This document shows, one piece after another, positions 16,098-23,778 of a stretch of 62,608 nt of DNA. The translations under genes were made by a program, and so were the position numbers. Below the pieces are notes generated by a model, which saw only the letters and a list, made by a program, of their open reading frames with translations, was not told the DNA's origin and did not search any database. How positions within the stretch are numbered: position 1 is the first letter of the stretch; the number at the start of each line of letters is the position of its first letter. Source of the DNA: Candidatus Izemoplasma sp. (GTDB lineage: Bacteria > Bacillota_I > Bacilli_A > Izemoplasmatales > Izemoplasmataceae); assembly GCA_029939945.1 (NCBI GenBank), contig JAOZRX010000006.1, positions 1 to 62,608 on the forward strand, given 5' to 3'.

Positions 16098-16994
16098 TCA
16101 TTTCTGATTAGATTTCTTTTTAAGTTTTCTTGGAGCTGCCATTAAGATAAGTACAATCCATCCACAGATTGTAAAGTATCCAGTATGCCATATTACGAAT
16201 CCAATTCCACCCCATGCTTCATAATCTCTTGTTGGATTAACTATTAGTAATGAATCAACGAATGCTTGAAAACTAAATGTGATAGCAACATCTGGGTTAG
16301 CTGTAGTAACTTGGTTAATAGCAGCTGGCCAGTATTCAATTGGCAAATGATAAAATAATGAGTATACAACATATCCGACTGAGAATGCAGCTAAGATAGT
16401 TACCATCATTTTATATAATATATATTGTTCTTTATTTTCTTTGATTGAGTATACTCTTTTAAATTGCATTAATATTAGAGGAGTAATTAATAAGAAACCA
16501 ATACCCCATAATGTCTCTTCTATTGCGAAAAGTATTCTAAATTTAAATATTAGTCCTCCATAAGCTAACGGCTGAGCTATGATGATTAATATTGGTAATA
16601 ACATAGGTGCCTTTGTCTCTAAGAAATTCAAAAATTTATTTTCTTTATGAGAATCAGGTATAGGTATTTCTTTATTGAATTGTAGTAACCCATTCATAAT
16701 AAGTAATGCGAATGATATTTCAGCAGTACAAGCTAGGGATCTTATTAATAAAGAACTATTAAGAAGTGTATCAAACCAAGCTAACTGTGTTAAATATCTT
16801 GAAACAAAAATTGATCTGTAAAGAGCTACAGATAAAAATAGTATTCCGTTAACCGCAACTATATAACGATAATTCATTTTACTTCCAGTATTTGATTTAT
16901 GAGTTTTAACGAAAATATATATTCCAATACTAATATTAATTAAACTTATTATTACAACGCTAAACCACCACTCGGATGCCCATGTCCATTCCAT
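16098..16994 (-). CDS. Multi-pass membrane protein, unrecognised
   Basis: A 298-residue protein with seven to eight hydrophobic helices (near 10-28, 42-60, 72-100, 131-150, 160-178, 195-215 and 262-288) and a basic C-terminus. Trp and Tyr are frequent at helix edges. Polar residues inside the helices (for example EISFALLIMNG and SLLIRSLACTAE) suggest a binding or channel role, but I recognise no family. A weak AAGG precedes the ATG. It forms a likely operon with the following 125-residue membrane protein. Confidence 0.65.
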   Translation of the reverse strand: MEWTWASEWWFSVVIISLINISIGIYIFVKTHKSNTGSKMNYRYIVAVNGILFLSVALYRSIFVSRYLTQLAWFDTLLNSSLLIRSLACTAEISFALLIMNGLLQFNKEIPIPDSHKENKFLNFLETKAPMLLPILIIIAQPLAYGGLIFKFRILFAIEETLWGIGFLLITPLILMQFKRVYSIKENKEQYILYKMMVTILAAFSVGYVVYSLFYHLPIEYWPAAINQVTTANPDVAITFSFQAFVDSLLIVNPTRDYEAWGGIGFVIWHTGYFTICGWIVLILMAAPRKLKKKSNQK

Positions 16995-17127
16995 ATAAAC
17001 CTTGTATAATTAATTTGTATTAAATTAACTATAACTTCCTTTCTTTTTAAGTCTTTATATAATCTCCTATAATGAAGTTGCAAACGTTGTGGAGTGTGTC
17101 ATGTTTTACCTAGAATTCTAGTTTCTT

Positions 17128-17343
17128 TTAGTTAAAGAACTTGTTATATGCTTCCTTTGCTTCATTTTCCCATACTCTAGGATTTTTATCGTATTTATTT
17201 AGTGATCTATTTAGATTATATAATTCAGATAAAGCTTTTTTTATTGTGCTTTTTTCACCTTCTGTATATCTATCATAATTATCTAATAAATCTTCAATAA
17301 TCTTCTTGTATCCAATAACTACATTCTTTTTATCTTCTGACAT
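17128..17343 (-). CDS. Small acidic/basic helical protein, unrecognised
   Basis: A 71-residue, charge-rich, probably all-helical cytoplasmic protein without cysteine or a hydrophobic segment. AAAGGAAG lies just before its ATG, inside the spacer after the lipoprotein gene, so the two are likely co-transcribed. No family recognised. Confidence 0.55.
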   Translation of the reverse strand: MSEDKKNVVIGYKKIIEDLLDNYDRYTEGEKSTIKKALSELYNLNRSLNKYDKNPRVWENEAKEAYNKFFN

Positions 17344-17357
17344 GTAATCTTCCTTTC

Positions 17358-17969
17358 TTACTCTGTTTGTTCTGTCAATAAAGGAATAAGGTACAATCCA
17401 TTTATTGATCCGTTATTTAGTAATGTGGCTATAGGTGTGTTAATACCGTCTAGTCGCATAAATAATATATTGTCTTTTAAGCAACCAGTTGCATTATAGG
17501 TATATGTTTTACCATTGATAATAAAAGTTTCACTTCCAAATTGATCACACTCACCACCTGCGTATGCATATACAACTTTTCTGTTGATGTAAAAATCAAG
17601 CCAATAATAATCAGCTTCATCTGATGAGATTTCTTCAGGATTACGATCTAGTTGATCTAATTCCGGTATAAGAGAATCTAAGGTTATCAATCCTTGATTT
17701 AAGGCATCACCTAAATAGATGTATTCTTCAATACCGTGCATTATGAAAAATGTCATATCTGCTGCACAGCCTTTAAAACTATAACCGTAGTTATAAAGTT
17801 TTCCACTATAAAAGACATCCTCATAGTAGGAATTACAGAATAATCCTGTATGTTCTTTTTGATATATATAATATCCATCAACAGGTTCATCGCTAATAAT
17901 ATTATATGTGCTTGATTTACATGCACTAAGTAAAAAAACAAATAGGAATGAGATTAGTATTTTTTTCAT
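17358..17969 (-). CDS. Lipoprotein, unrecognised
   Basis: A 203-residue exported lipoprotein. The N-terminus is a signal peptide ending in the lipobox LLSAC with the lipidated Cys17. The mature part contains many Tyr and four further cysteines (FCNSYY, KGCAAD, GGECDQ, TGCLKD) that could form two disulphides. Two internal blocks look like repeats: the FYSGKLYNYGYSFKGCAAD segment parallels the TFIINGKTYTYNATGCLKD segment, each followed by FFIM or LFMR and a helix ending TLL or ITL. This suggests a duplicated domain. The function is unknown. Confidence 0.78.
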   Translation of the reverse strand: MKKILISFLFVFLLSACKSSTYNIISDEPVDGYYIYQKEHTGLFCNSYYEDVFYSGKLYNYGYSFKGCAADMTFFIMHGIEEYIYLGDALNQGLITLDSLIPELDQLDRNPEEISSDEADYYWLDFYINRKVVYAYAGGECDQFGSETFIINGKTYTYNATGCLKDNILFMRLDGINTPIATLLNNGSINGLYLIPLLTEQTE

Positions 17970-18055
17970 TATACTTCCTCCTTACACTATTAGTATAACT
18001 CGTTAACAAAAAAAGAAGAAGTAATTTTCGGTAGACATCATTAGTAAAATAATAT

Positions 18056-18217
18056 TTAAGTTCTGTTAAATTCGTTTTCAATCAGTTCTCTTATAAGCTT
18101 TGAATGATCTCTTACATCTAATTTGATTCTTAAGTATTCGAGCTTTTCAAGTTCCTTTCGACTAAGCCTAATACATAATGTATTACTTTTGTTATACACT
18201 TTTTTATTATCTTTCAT
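18056..18217 (-). CDS. Ribbon-helix-helix (CopG/Arc-like) DNA-binding protein, 53 residues
   Basis: A short gene encoding a 53-residue basic protein. Residues ~12-50 follow the ribbon-helix-helix pattern: a strand (NTLCIRLS), helix A (RKELEKLEYLRIKLD) and helix B (DHSKLIRELIENEF) after a short turn. AAGGAG sits eight bases before the ATG. Such proteins are dimeric repressors, plasmid copy controllers or antitoxins; no toxin is adjacent. Its target may be the repeats in the following spacer (inference). Confidence 0.68.
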   Translation of the reverse strand: MKDNKKVYNKSNTLCIRLSRKELEKLEYLRIKLDVRDHSKLIRELIENEFNRT

Positions 18218-18380
18218 AAGACCAACTCCTTATATATAAGCATTATATCATAATTACTTAGTATTTTGTAATACAATTGAAATATATAATAATTATCAAT
18301 TATTACTAAGCATTTTACATTGTAGTATATACGACTGTATAATTAAGATGTAGAGATAGATTATTAAGGGGTGATTTATT
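18218..18380 (+). promoter_or_regulatory. Divergent region with promoter of the NAD(P)HX repair gene
   Basis: TTACAT (18315-18320) and TATAAT (18338-18343) are 17 bases apart. Two imperfect copies of ATTACTWAGYATTTT occur near 18254 and 18303, a possible site for the ribbon-helix-helix protein encoded on the other strand. Confidence 0.45.
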
Positions 18381-19901
18381 GTGAAAGACTTAAAAATAGT
18401 TAGTGCTAAAGAAATGAGATACATGGATGAGTTCACTTGTACACAGTTACAAATATGTTCAATAGAACTAATGGAAAGAGCAGGTTCTTTTATCTATTTA
18501 AGTATCATAGAAGATATTGGATTAGAAAAAGAAACTGATAAAATTACCATTGTTTCTGGAGTCGGAAACAATGGTGGAGATGGACTTGTAGTTGGTCTTC
18601 ATTTATTAGAAAACTATTTCAATGTTCAGTTCGTTATTGTGGGTAGTCTAGATAACCAATCAGAAGAATCAAAAGAGATGTTAAAAAGAGTTCTAAATCT
18701 TAAAGGTAATGTCTTCTTTATTAATGATCATAAAGACATACCTAAACTATCAATAATATTTAGAAAAACATCATTCTTAATTGATGCTTTATTTGGTATT
18801 GGATTAACTCGTGATGTAGAAGGAATATATCTAGATGTTATCAAACTAATAAACAAGAGCAATGCTCATGTTTGTAGTATTGATATCCCCTCAGGTATTA
18901 AAACAAATAATGGAGTAGTCGCAGGTGCTGCAGTAGTCGCAGATTATACATTGATTGTTCAAAACTACAAGATAGGTAATCTATTAAATGACGCAATGGA
19001 TTATCATGGTGAATCAATCTTACTGGATATAGGTATTCTAAGTGTGGTATCTAGTACTAGAAGATTCTTACTTCAAGAAGTTGAATATATTAATACATTA
19101 CCTAAAAGATTAAACAATACTCATAAATATCATTATGGAAATATCCTAACAATAGGAGGAAGTAATGGAACAATGGGAGCACCTGTTCTTGCATCTTATG
19201 CTGCACTGAAAAGTGGAGCAGGATTATCTTCTATTGCATATAATAATAAGTATCTTCAAAATGTAATGAATATCTATCCTGAAGTAATGTCAAAGACATA
19301 TAAAAAGGTAGATGAATTACTTGAGTATACATTTAAGAAAAATGTTATTATCTTCGGACCTGGCCTTGGAAGAAATGATGATATTAACTACGAAATACTT
19401 CAGGAGTTATTACATCTAGATGTTCCATTAGTGATTGATGCTGATGGAGTATATTATCTAAAATCTCTTTTAGGAGAAATCACTAAAGGAAAGAATATTA
19501 TTATTACTCCACACTATGGAGAACTAGCAATGCTTTTAGATATTGATTCTTTAGAAGTAAAAGAAGATCCATTAAAATATGTTAAACAGTTAATTGATAA
19601 ATATGAATTAACTGTAGTATTAAAAGGACCTTGTACAGTAATAGGAAATAAGAATGCAATGTACTTCAGTAACTTAGGTAATCCTGGAATGGCAACCGCT
19701 GGAAGCGGTGATGTTTTATCAGGCATTATCGCTAGTATGATTGGTAAAGGACATAAGATATTTGAAGCATGTAAAATTGCTGTATTGATTCATTCACTTG
19801 CTGGAGAATATGGTAAGAATGCAGTTGGTGAAGAATCTCTTATAGCTACTGATATTATTAGATTTATACCGACAGTATTAAAAGAATTTAAAAAAGAATA
19901 A
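18381..19901 (+). CDS. nnr: Bifunctional NAD(P)H-hydrate epimerase / dehydratase
   Basis: A 506-residue metabolite-repair enzyme that epimerises and dehydrates damaged NAD(P)HX back to NAD(P)H. The N-terminal YjeF_N domain (residues ~1-215) has NNGGDG at 63-68. The C-terminal ribokinase-like domain (~225-500) carries GGSNGTMGAP, the VIDADG motif and GSGD at 441-444 with the catalytic Asp444. Size fits the fused family. The GTG at 18381 is preceded by AAGGGGTGA. The following membrane protein starts 20 bases later and may be co-transcribed. Confidence 0.94.
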   Translation: MKDLKIVSAKEMRYMDEFTCTQLQICSIELMERAGSFIYLSIIEDIGLEKETDKITIVSGVGNNGGDGLVVGLHLLENYFNVQFVIVGSLDNQSEESKEMLKRVLNLKGNVFFINDHKDIPKLSIIFRKTSFLIDALFGIGLTRDVEGIYLDVIKLINKSNAHVCSIDIPSGIKTNNGVVAGAAVVADYTLIVQNYKIGNLLNDAMDYHGESILLDIGILSVVSSTRRFLLQEVEYINTLPKRLNNTHKYHYGNILTIGGSNGTMGAPVLASYAALKSGAGLSSIAYNNKYLQNVMNIYPEVMSKTYKKVDELLEYTFKKNVIIFGPGLGRNDDINYEILQELLHLDVPLVIDADGVYYLKSLLGEITKGKNIIITPHYGELAMLLDIDSLEVKEDPLKYVKQLIDKYELTVVLKGPCTVIGNKNAMYFSNLGNPGMATAGSGDVLSGIIASMIGKGHKIFEACKIAVLIHSLAGEYGKNAVGEESLIATDIIRFIPTVLKEFKKE

Positions 19902-19921
19902 AATAAGAAAGAAGTGATATT

Positions 19922-20545
19922 ATGAAAAATATTTATGCAATGATTGGAGTAACAATAGTATTCATTGTAATTAGTATGGACTTCTTGTTTGAGACTAATA
20001 TATTTATAGACTTATTGTTAGTTATCATATACTTAATTCTTGTAGCTAGAGCTGCTCTTAAATTAGAAACTAATGTTGAAGTAATAGATAAACAACATAT
20101 TCTAAGAGAGAAAAAAACAGCTTATTTTGCCCCGCTTATATTTTTATTCTTTTTGAGTTTTTCAATAAGTGTAGGACTTATTATGATTATTATAAATGCA
20201 CTTGTTGTAATACTATTATATGGTTATGTTTTAGTTTCAGTTTCAAGAAACAAAATTATTGTTACTGAAGAAACTATCATCGCAGAGTATCTAAATGGAA
20301 AAAGTACTAAAATGAATTGGCGTGATATTTCAAAAGTAGACTTCAACTGGGTTTATAATTTGATAGTATTTAGCAATAACGAAGGCGCTGAAATTAAACT
20401 AGATATTAGTCTAAAAGATTTCTTACTTATCATCAATATGATTAAGTTAAATTTATTAAAAGATGACTACGAAGAAGCATTCAGAAAATTAAGAAATTAT
20501 AACAATATTTTCTTAATGAAGTCAAATAATATTCATTTAAAATAA
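19922..20545 (+). CDS. Membrane protein with PH-like cytoplasmic domain
   Basis: A 207-residue protein. Four hydrophobic helices occur in the first 110 residues as two hairpins (near 4-22, 27-46, 72-90 and 92-108). Residues ~115-190 read as a bacterial PH-like beta domain (NKIIVTEETIIAEYLNGKSTKMNWRDISKVDF, split by turns), seen in YdbS or DUF304-type proteins. The function is unknown. It lies between nnr and a NYN-domain gene with its own GAAGTG ribosome binding site. Confidence 0.65.
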   Translation: MKNIYAMIGVTIVFIVISMDFLFETNIFIDLLLVIIYLILVARAALKLETNVEVIDKQHILREKKTAYFAPLIFLFFLSFSISVGLIMIIINALVVILLYGYVLVSVSRNKIIVTEETIIAEYLNGKSTKMNWRDISKVDFNWVYNLIVFSNNEGAEIKLDISLKDFLLIINMIKLNLLKDDYEEAFRKLRNYNNIFLMKSNNIHLK

Positions 20546-20594
20546 AAAATAGGTTATAATTACATTAACGTATAAAACATAAAGGAGAATACAA

Positions 20595-21320
20595 ATGAGC
20601 GATGAAACAAAAAAAATAGCAATATTGATCGACGCAGATAACGTTGAACATAGACATATTGAAAATATTATGACTAAAGTAACAAGTTATGGTAACCCTG
20701 TGATTAGAAGAATTTATGGAGACTGGGGTAGTCCACTACTTAAGAACTGGAGAGAGATAATGAAAGAACTTGCTTTTGTAGAAGTTCAAGTGTCTCCTAA
20801 CTCTAAATATAAGAACGCTACAGATATATCTTTAGTAATAGATGCTATGGATATATTAACTGAAAGAAATATCGATATGTATTGTATTATATCTAGTGAT
20901 AGTGATTATACAAAATTATCACTAAGACTAAAAGAATCAAACAAAACCGTTATTGGATTTGGAGATAAAAATAAATCCAATAAAGCATTTGTTAATTCAT
21001 GTGATGAGTATATATACTACGATACTCTATCTACAAAATATAAAGATATTGATGAAACTAAAATAACTAAAAAATACACAAAGTCAAAACTTAGAAAAGA
21101 AACAAAATTACTTAGAATCTTAAGAAATATTATTGAGGAATTATCAAATGATGGGGACATGAAAATTAACTTAGGTGAAGTTAAAAAAAGAGTTGTAAGT
21201 ATCCAACCAGATTTTGATACCCTTAACTACGGATATGAAAAATTTTCAGATATGATTTATGCATTTGATTACTGGGTACTTGATGATAGAAAATACAATA
21301 TATTGAAGATAAAGAAATAA
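20595..21320 (+). CDS. NYN domain (LabA/DUF88) protein with C-terminal OST-HTH-like domain
   Basis: A 241-residue protein with an N-terminal NYN PIN-like nuclease fold. Acidic metal-site residues are visible in IDADN (Asp13, Asp15), NATDISLVIDAMD and SSDSDYTKL. Residues ~170-241 resemble a LOTUS/OST-HTH winged-helix module (KINLGEVKKRVVSIQPDFD, then YGYEKFSDMIYAF), which binds RNA in other proteins. It is predicted to cleave or bind RNA in the cytoplasm. A TATAAT at 20555-20560 and AAGGAGAA precede it. A PH-domain gene follows 13 bases later. Confidence 0.85.
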   Translation: MSDETKKIAILIDADNVEHRHIENIMTKVTSYGNPVIRRIYGDWGSPLLKNWREIMKELAFVEVQVSPNSKYKNATDISLVIDAMDILTERNIDMYCIISSDSDYTKLSLRLKESNKTVIGFGDKNKSNKAFVNSCDEYIYYDTLSTKYKDIDETKITKKYTKSKLRKETKLLRILRNIIEELSNDGDMKINLGEVKKRVVSIQPDFDTLNYGYEKFSDMIYAFDYWVLDDRKYNILKIKK

Positions 21321-21333
21321 GGAGGAATATATA

Positions 21334-21702
21334 ATGATTGATTTTGAAAACATGAAATATATCAAGATGAGAGAAGATGAAAAATACAGTAAAAAAGTAG
21401 TTGATTTAATTGTTCAAGGTGAAGAGGTTCTTGGATCTTACAAAGCTGTAAGAGATGGAGTAGTATTTACAACTAAAAGAATAATCATTATTAATGTCCA
21501 AGGATTCACTGGTAAGAAAACAGATTATACTAGTTTACCTTATGCTAAGTTTAATGCTTATTCAATCGAATCTTCAGGAGTATTTGATATGGATGCTGAG
21601 CTAAATATTTATATAAGTGGAATGGGAATGTTGAAGTTCGAATTTAGAGGTAGAAGTGATATTAGAGAAATATCAAGATTTATTTCTCAAGCAATAATCT
21701 AA
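21334..21702 (+). CDS. Bacterial PH domain protein
   Basis: A 122-residue soluble protein matching the bPH family (YvbH-like N-terminal module). The landmarks are GEEVLGSYKAVRDGVVFTTKRIIIINVQG, whose strand pairs end in a basic turn, and later SSGVFDMDAELNIYISG. Family proteins form ring oligomers or bind membranes, but function is unsettled. AAGGAGG precedes the ATG. It is probably co-transcribed with the NYN gene; a terminator follows. Confidence 0.85.
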   Translation: MIDFENMKYIKMREDEKYSKKVVDLIVQGEEVLGSYKAVRDGVVFTTKRIIIINVQGFTGKKTDYTSLPYAKFNAYSIESSGVFDMDAELNIYISGMGMLKFEFRGRSDIREISRFISQAII

Positions 21703-21710
21703 TTAAAATA

Positions 21711-21735
21711 TAAAACATCTCTCAAGATGTTTTTT
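21711..21735 (+). terminator. Terminator after the PH domain gene
   Basis: The stem AAAACATCT, loop CTCA, AGATGTTTT is followed by T residues. Confidence 0.75.
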
Positions 21736-21784
21736 ATTTCTTAACTAAGGGTTTTAGAGTATAATACATTTAAGGAGTGGTTTT

Positions 21785-22210
21785 ATGAAACCTAGCATCA
21801 GAAAAATTATTAAATACGATTATTTTTCATCTTTACTTTTTATCATTTCATTAGTACTAACTATATTGTTAATTGCGATTATTTTAGTTGATACATCATT
21901 GTTATCAACGATAGTTCCGATAGTATCAGTAAGTTATATATTACTGGGATTAAAAGTATACTTTACAAGAAAAGAAGTTTACCGATTAAAAGATTCAAAA
22001 ATTACAGGACAGGTTCATAAAATTGATAAAAATAACGGAACATTTTATATCGTTATAAATTACGAAGTAAACACTAGAACCCTAGGAAGAAGATTCCCAA
22101 TTCTAGCTGGTCCAGTTTTAAGAACTAAACTAAGAAAACTAAAAGAAGTTACTTTATTAGTAGATATGGATAAACCTAAAAAAGTCTATATTGAAAGTTT
22201 CTACTACTAG
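21785..22210 (+). CDS. Small membrane protein, unrecognised
   Basis: A 141-residue protein with two adjacent transmembrane helices (near 15-35 and 38-56) and a soluble basic C-terminal domain of predicted strands (TGQVHKIDKNNGTFYIVINYEV, in two strands, then VTLLVDMDKPKKVYI). No family recognised. It has a TATAAT at 21760-21765, AAGGAGTGG before the ATG, and its own terminator, so it is likely monocistronic. Confidence 0.65.
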   Translation: MKPSIRKIIKYDYFSSLLFIISLVLTILLIAIILVDTSLLSTIVPIVSVSYILLGLKVYFTRKEVYRLKDSKITGQVHKIDKNNGTFYIVINYEVNTRTLGRRFPILAGPVLRTKLRKLKEVTLLVDMDKPKKVYIESFYY

Positions 22211-22214
22211 TAAC

Positions 22215-22245
22215 AAACAAGGACTTCTAGTAGTCCTTGTTTTTA
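22215..22245 (+). terminator. Terminator of the small membrane protein gene
   Basis: A perfect 11-base stem (AAACAAGGACT and its complement) with a six-base loop is followed by TTT. Confidence 0.8.
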
Positions 22246-22267
22246 TAAGAATATCTGAGGTGTAAAT

Positions 22268-23032
22268 GTGAAAATACTAACATTAAATCTACATTGTTTC
22301 GCTGAAGAAACAATAAAAGAAAATCAATTATTAATTGTTGAAACTATTATCAAAGAAGACATTGATATCATCTTTTTACAAGAAGTTGCTCAAAGTGAAA
22401 ATTTAGATATTATGTTTGATGATATCAAAAAAGATAACTACGGATACAAGTTAAAAACGTTATTAGAAGAATCTGGATATAATTACTTTTTTCACTATAA
22501 GATAGGCAACTTATCTTTTAATAAATATGATGAAGGGCTTGCGATACTATCTAAAACATTACTCTTTGATCAAACTCATTTCTTTGTATCTAAGAAAGTA
22601 GAATATAAGAACTGGAATACAAGAGTTATTGTTAGTGCTAAAACCATAGTAAATGATAAAGTTTTAACATTAACTAGTACCCATTTTGGATGGAGTGATG
22701 GTTATGAAGTATTTGAAGACCAAGTTGGCAAAGTATTAGATAACCTTAAGTGTGAAGAGATAAATATTATTGCTGGGGATTATAATGTAAAAGCTGGGAG
22801 TAAAGAATATAATTATGTAATTAATAAAGGTTATATTGATCTCTTTTATAATGGAGAAGAAGAGTACTTTGATATATCTACTCATATTGATGATATGGAT
22901 ATACAAGTAGGTTCAAATAGAATAGACTATATAATGAGTAATACTCATTTTGCGGTATCTAATAGAAAGATACTGTTTAAAGATAAAAAGGTATCAGATC
23001 ACTTTGGGGTGATGATTGAAATAGTTGTATAA
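22268..23032 (+). CDS. Endonuclease/exonuclease/phosphatase family protein
   Basis: A 254-residue protein with the EEP fold (metal-dependent phosphodiesterase or sphingomyelinase-like). It shows TLNLH at the start, the metal-binding Glu in IIFLQEV, the catalytic loops THFGW and AGDYN (Asp and Asn), NRIDYIM, and the final SDHFGV with the catalytic Asp-His. No signal peptide is present, so it is cytoplasmic. The start is GTG at 22268 after GAGGTG. Substrate is unknown; family members act on nucleic acids, sugars or lipids. Confidence 0.87.
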   Translation: MKILTLNLHCFAEETIKENQLLIVETIIKEDIDIIFLQEVAQSENLDIMFDDIKKDNYGYKLKTLLEESGYNYFFHYKIGNLSFNKYDEGLAILSKTLLFDQTHFFVSKKVEYKNWNTRVIVSAKTIVNDKVLTLTSTHFGWSDGYEVFEDQVGKVLDNLKCEEINIIAGDYNVKAGSKEYNYVINKGYIDLFYNGEEEYFDISTHIDDMDIQVGSNRIDYIMSNTHFAVSNRKILFKDKKVSDHFGVMIEIVV

Positions 23033-23123
23033 TAAAGAGCTAATAAATTTAGGAGTAAACTACTTTATTGTTACTCCCATATATTGTTTACGAATAAACG
23101 AAAAAATCATTGGAGAGGAAATT

Positions 23124-23183
23124 ATGAGCTTTAACGATAAAGTTCTATTATCACAAAAAAGGGATCATCTAATAATTAAATAA
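23124..23183 (+). CDS. Possible 19-residue peptide
   Basis: GAGAGGA sits seven bases before an ATG that opens a 19-codon frame ending in TAA, 15 bases before the next gene. The peptide is polar and basic with no recognised features. It may be a real small protein, a leader peptide or a gene remnant. Confidence 0.3.
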   Translation: MSFNDKVLLSQKRDHLIIK

Positions 23184-23198
23184 AAGGAGTTGAAATAG

Positions 23199-23624
23199 AT
23201 GGTAGAAAGAAATAAAATTCATAAGCTAGATATCCAATTAAGATATTCAGACTCAGATCAAATGGGAGTAATATATCATGCTAATTACTTCTCGTTTTTT
23301 GAACAAGGAAGAACTGCTTTCTTAAAAGAATTAGGTTTTGATTACTACAAAGTTGAAGAAGATGGAATCATCTTTCCAGTAAGAGATGTTAGTTGTACAT
23401 ATCTTAAAGCAATTAGATTTGGGGAGAATATTAATGTATCTACTAAACTTCATAAACTATCAAAAATTAAGATTACTTACTATCATGAAATCCATGATGA
23501 CTTAGGTGAGTTAAAAGCAACTGGATATACAACAGTTATTAGTGTTGATAAAAATACTTTTAACATTATCAAAATGGATGAAAGATTAAAAGATATCTAT
23601 ATTAAGTACTCAAAATTACTATGA
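23199..23624 (+). CDS. YbgC/FadM-type acyl-CoA thioesterase
   Basis: A 141-residue single hot-dog thioesterase. The family motif reads LRYSDSDQMGVIYHANYFSFFEQGR split around the catalytic Asp (residue ~19) and the HANY segment. These enzymes hydrolyse short or medium acyl-CoA esters. AAAAGGAG precedes the ATG and an excellent terminator follows. It lies just upstream of the histidine operon but is separated from it by that terminator. Confidence 0.9.
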   Translation: MVERNKIHKLDIQLRYSDSDQMGVIYHANYFSFFEQGRTAFLKELGFDYYKVEEDGIIFPVRDVSCTYLKAIRFGENINVSTKLHKLSKIKITYYHEIHDDLGELKATGYTTVISVDKNTFNIIKMDERLKDIYIKYSKLL

Positions 23625-23625
23625 T

Positions 23626-23655
23626 AGGCTCATGAATTTGAGCCTTTTTTATTTT
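23626..23655 (+). terminator. Terminator of the thioesterase gene
   Basis: The stem AGGCTCA, loop TGAATT, TGAGCCT is followed by TTTTT. Confidence 0.85.
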
Positions 23656-23663
23656 ATGAGCAC

Positions 23664-23693
23664 TTTAGCGCTTCAGTGATGTGAAGCGCTAAA
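23664..23693. promoter_or_regulatory. Perfect 12-base palindrome upstream of the hut operon
   Basis: TTTAGCGCTTCA and its exact complement are separated by GTGATG and are GC-richer than the surroundings. No U tract follows, so it is probably a protein-binding site or RNA hairpin rather than a terminator. It lies ~50 bases before the candidate -10 (TATAAT, 23743-23748) of hutH. Confidence 0.55.
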
Positions 23694-23742
23694 CCAGGCC
23701 GTTTATATCTAATAATTCCTTTTGTTTTATTTTATTTTAGGA

Positions 23743-23748
23743 TATAAT
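23743..23748 (+). promoter_or_regulatory. Likely -10 element of the hut operon
   Basis: TATAAT lies 30 bases before the hutH start with a T-rich but non-consensus -35 region. AGTTTGGAG serves as the ribosome binding site. Confidence 0.5.
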
Positions 23749-23778
23749 TAAAGTAACTAAAAGTTTGGAGATGTTAAT

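Noticed and set aside
15114-18060. Integrated element at tRNA-Trp
   Set aside because: No integrase is present, and I found no second copy of the tRNA 3' end that would mark an attachment site.
23664-23693. Palindrome as a second terminator of the thioesterase gene
   Set aside because: No U tract follows, and a strong terminator already sits 10 bases earlier.
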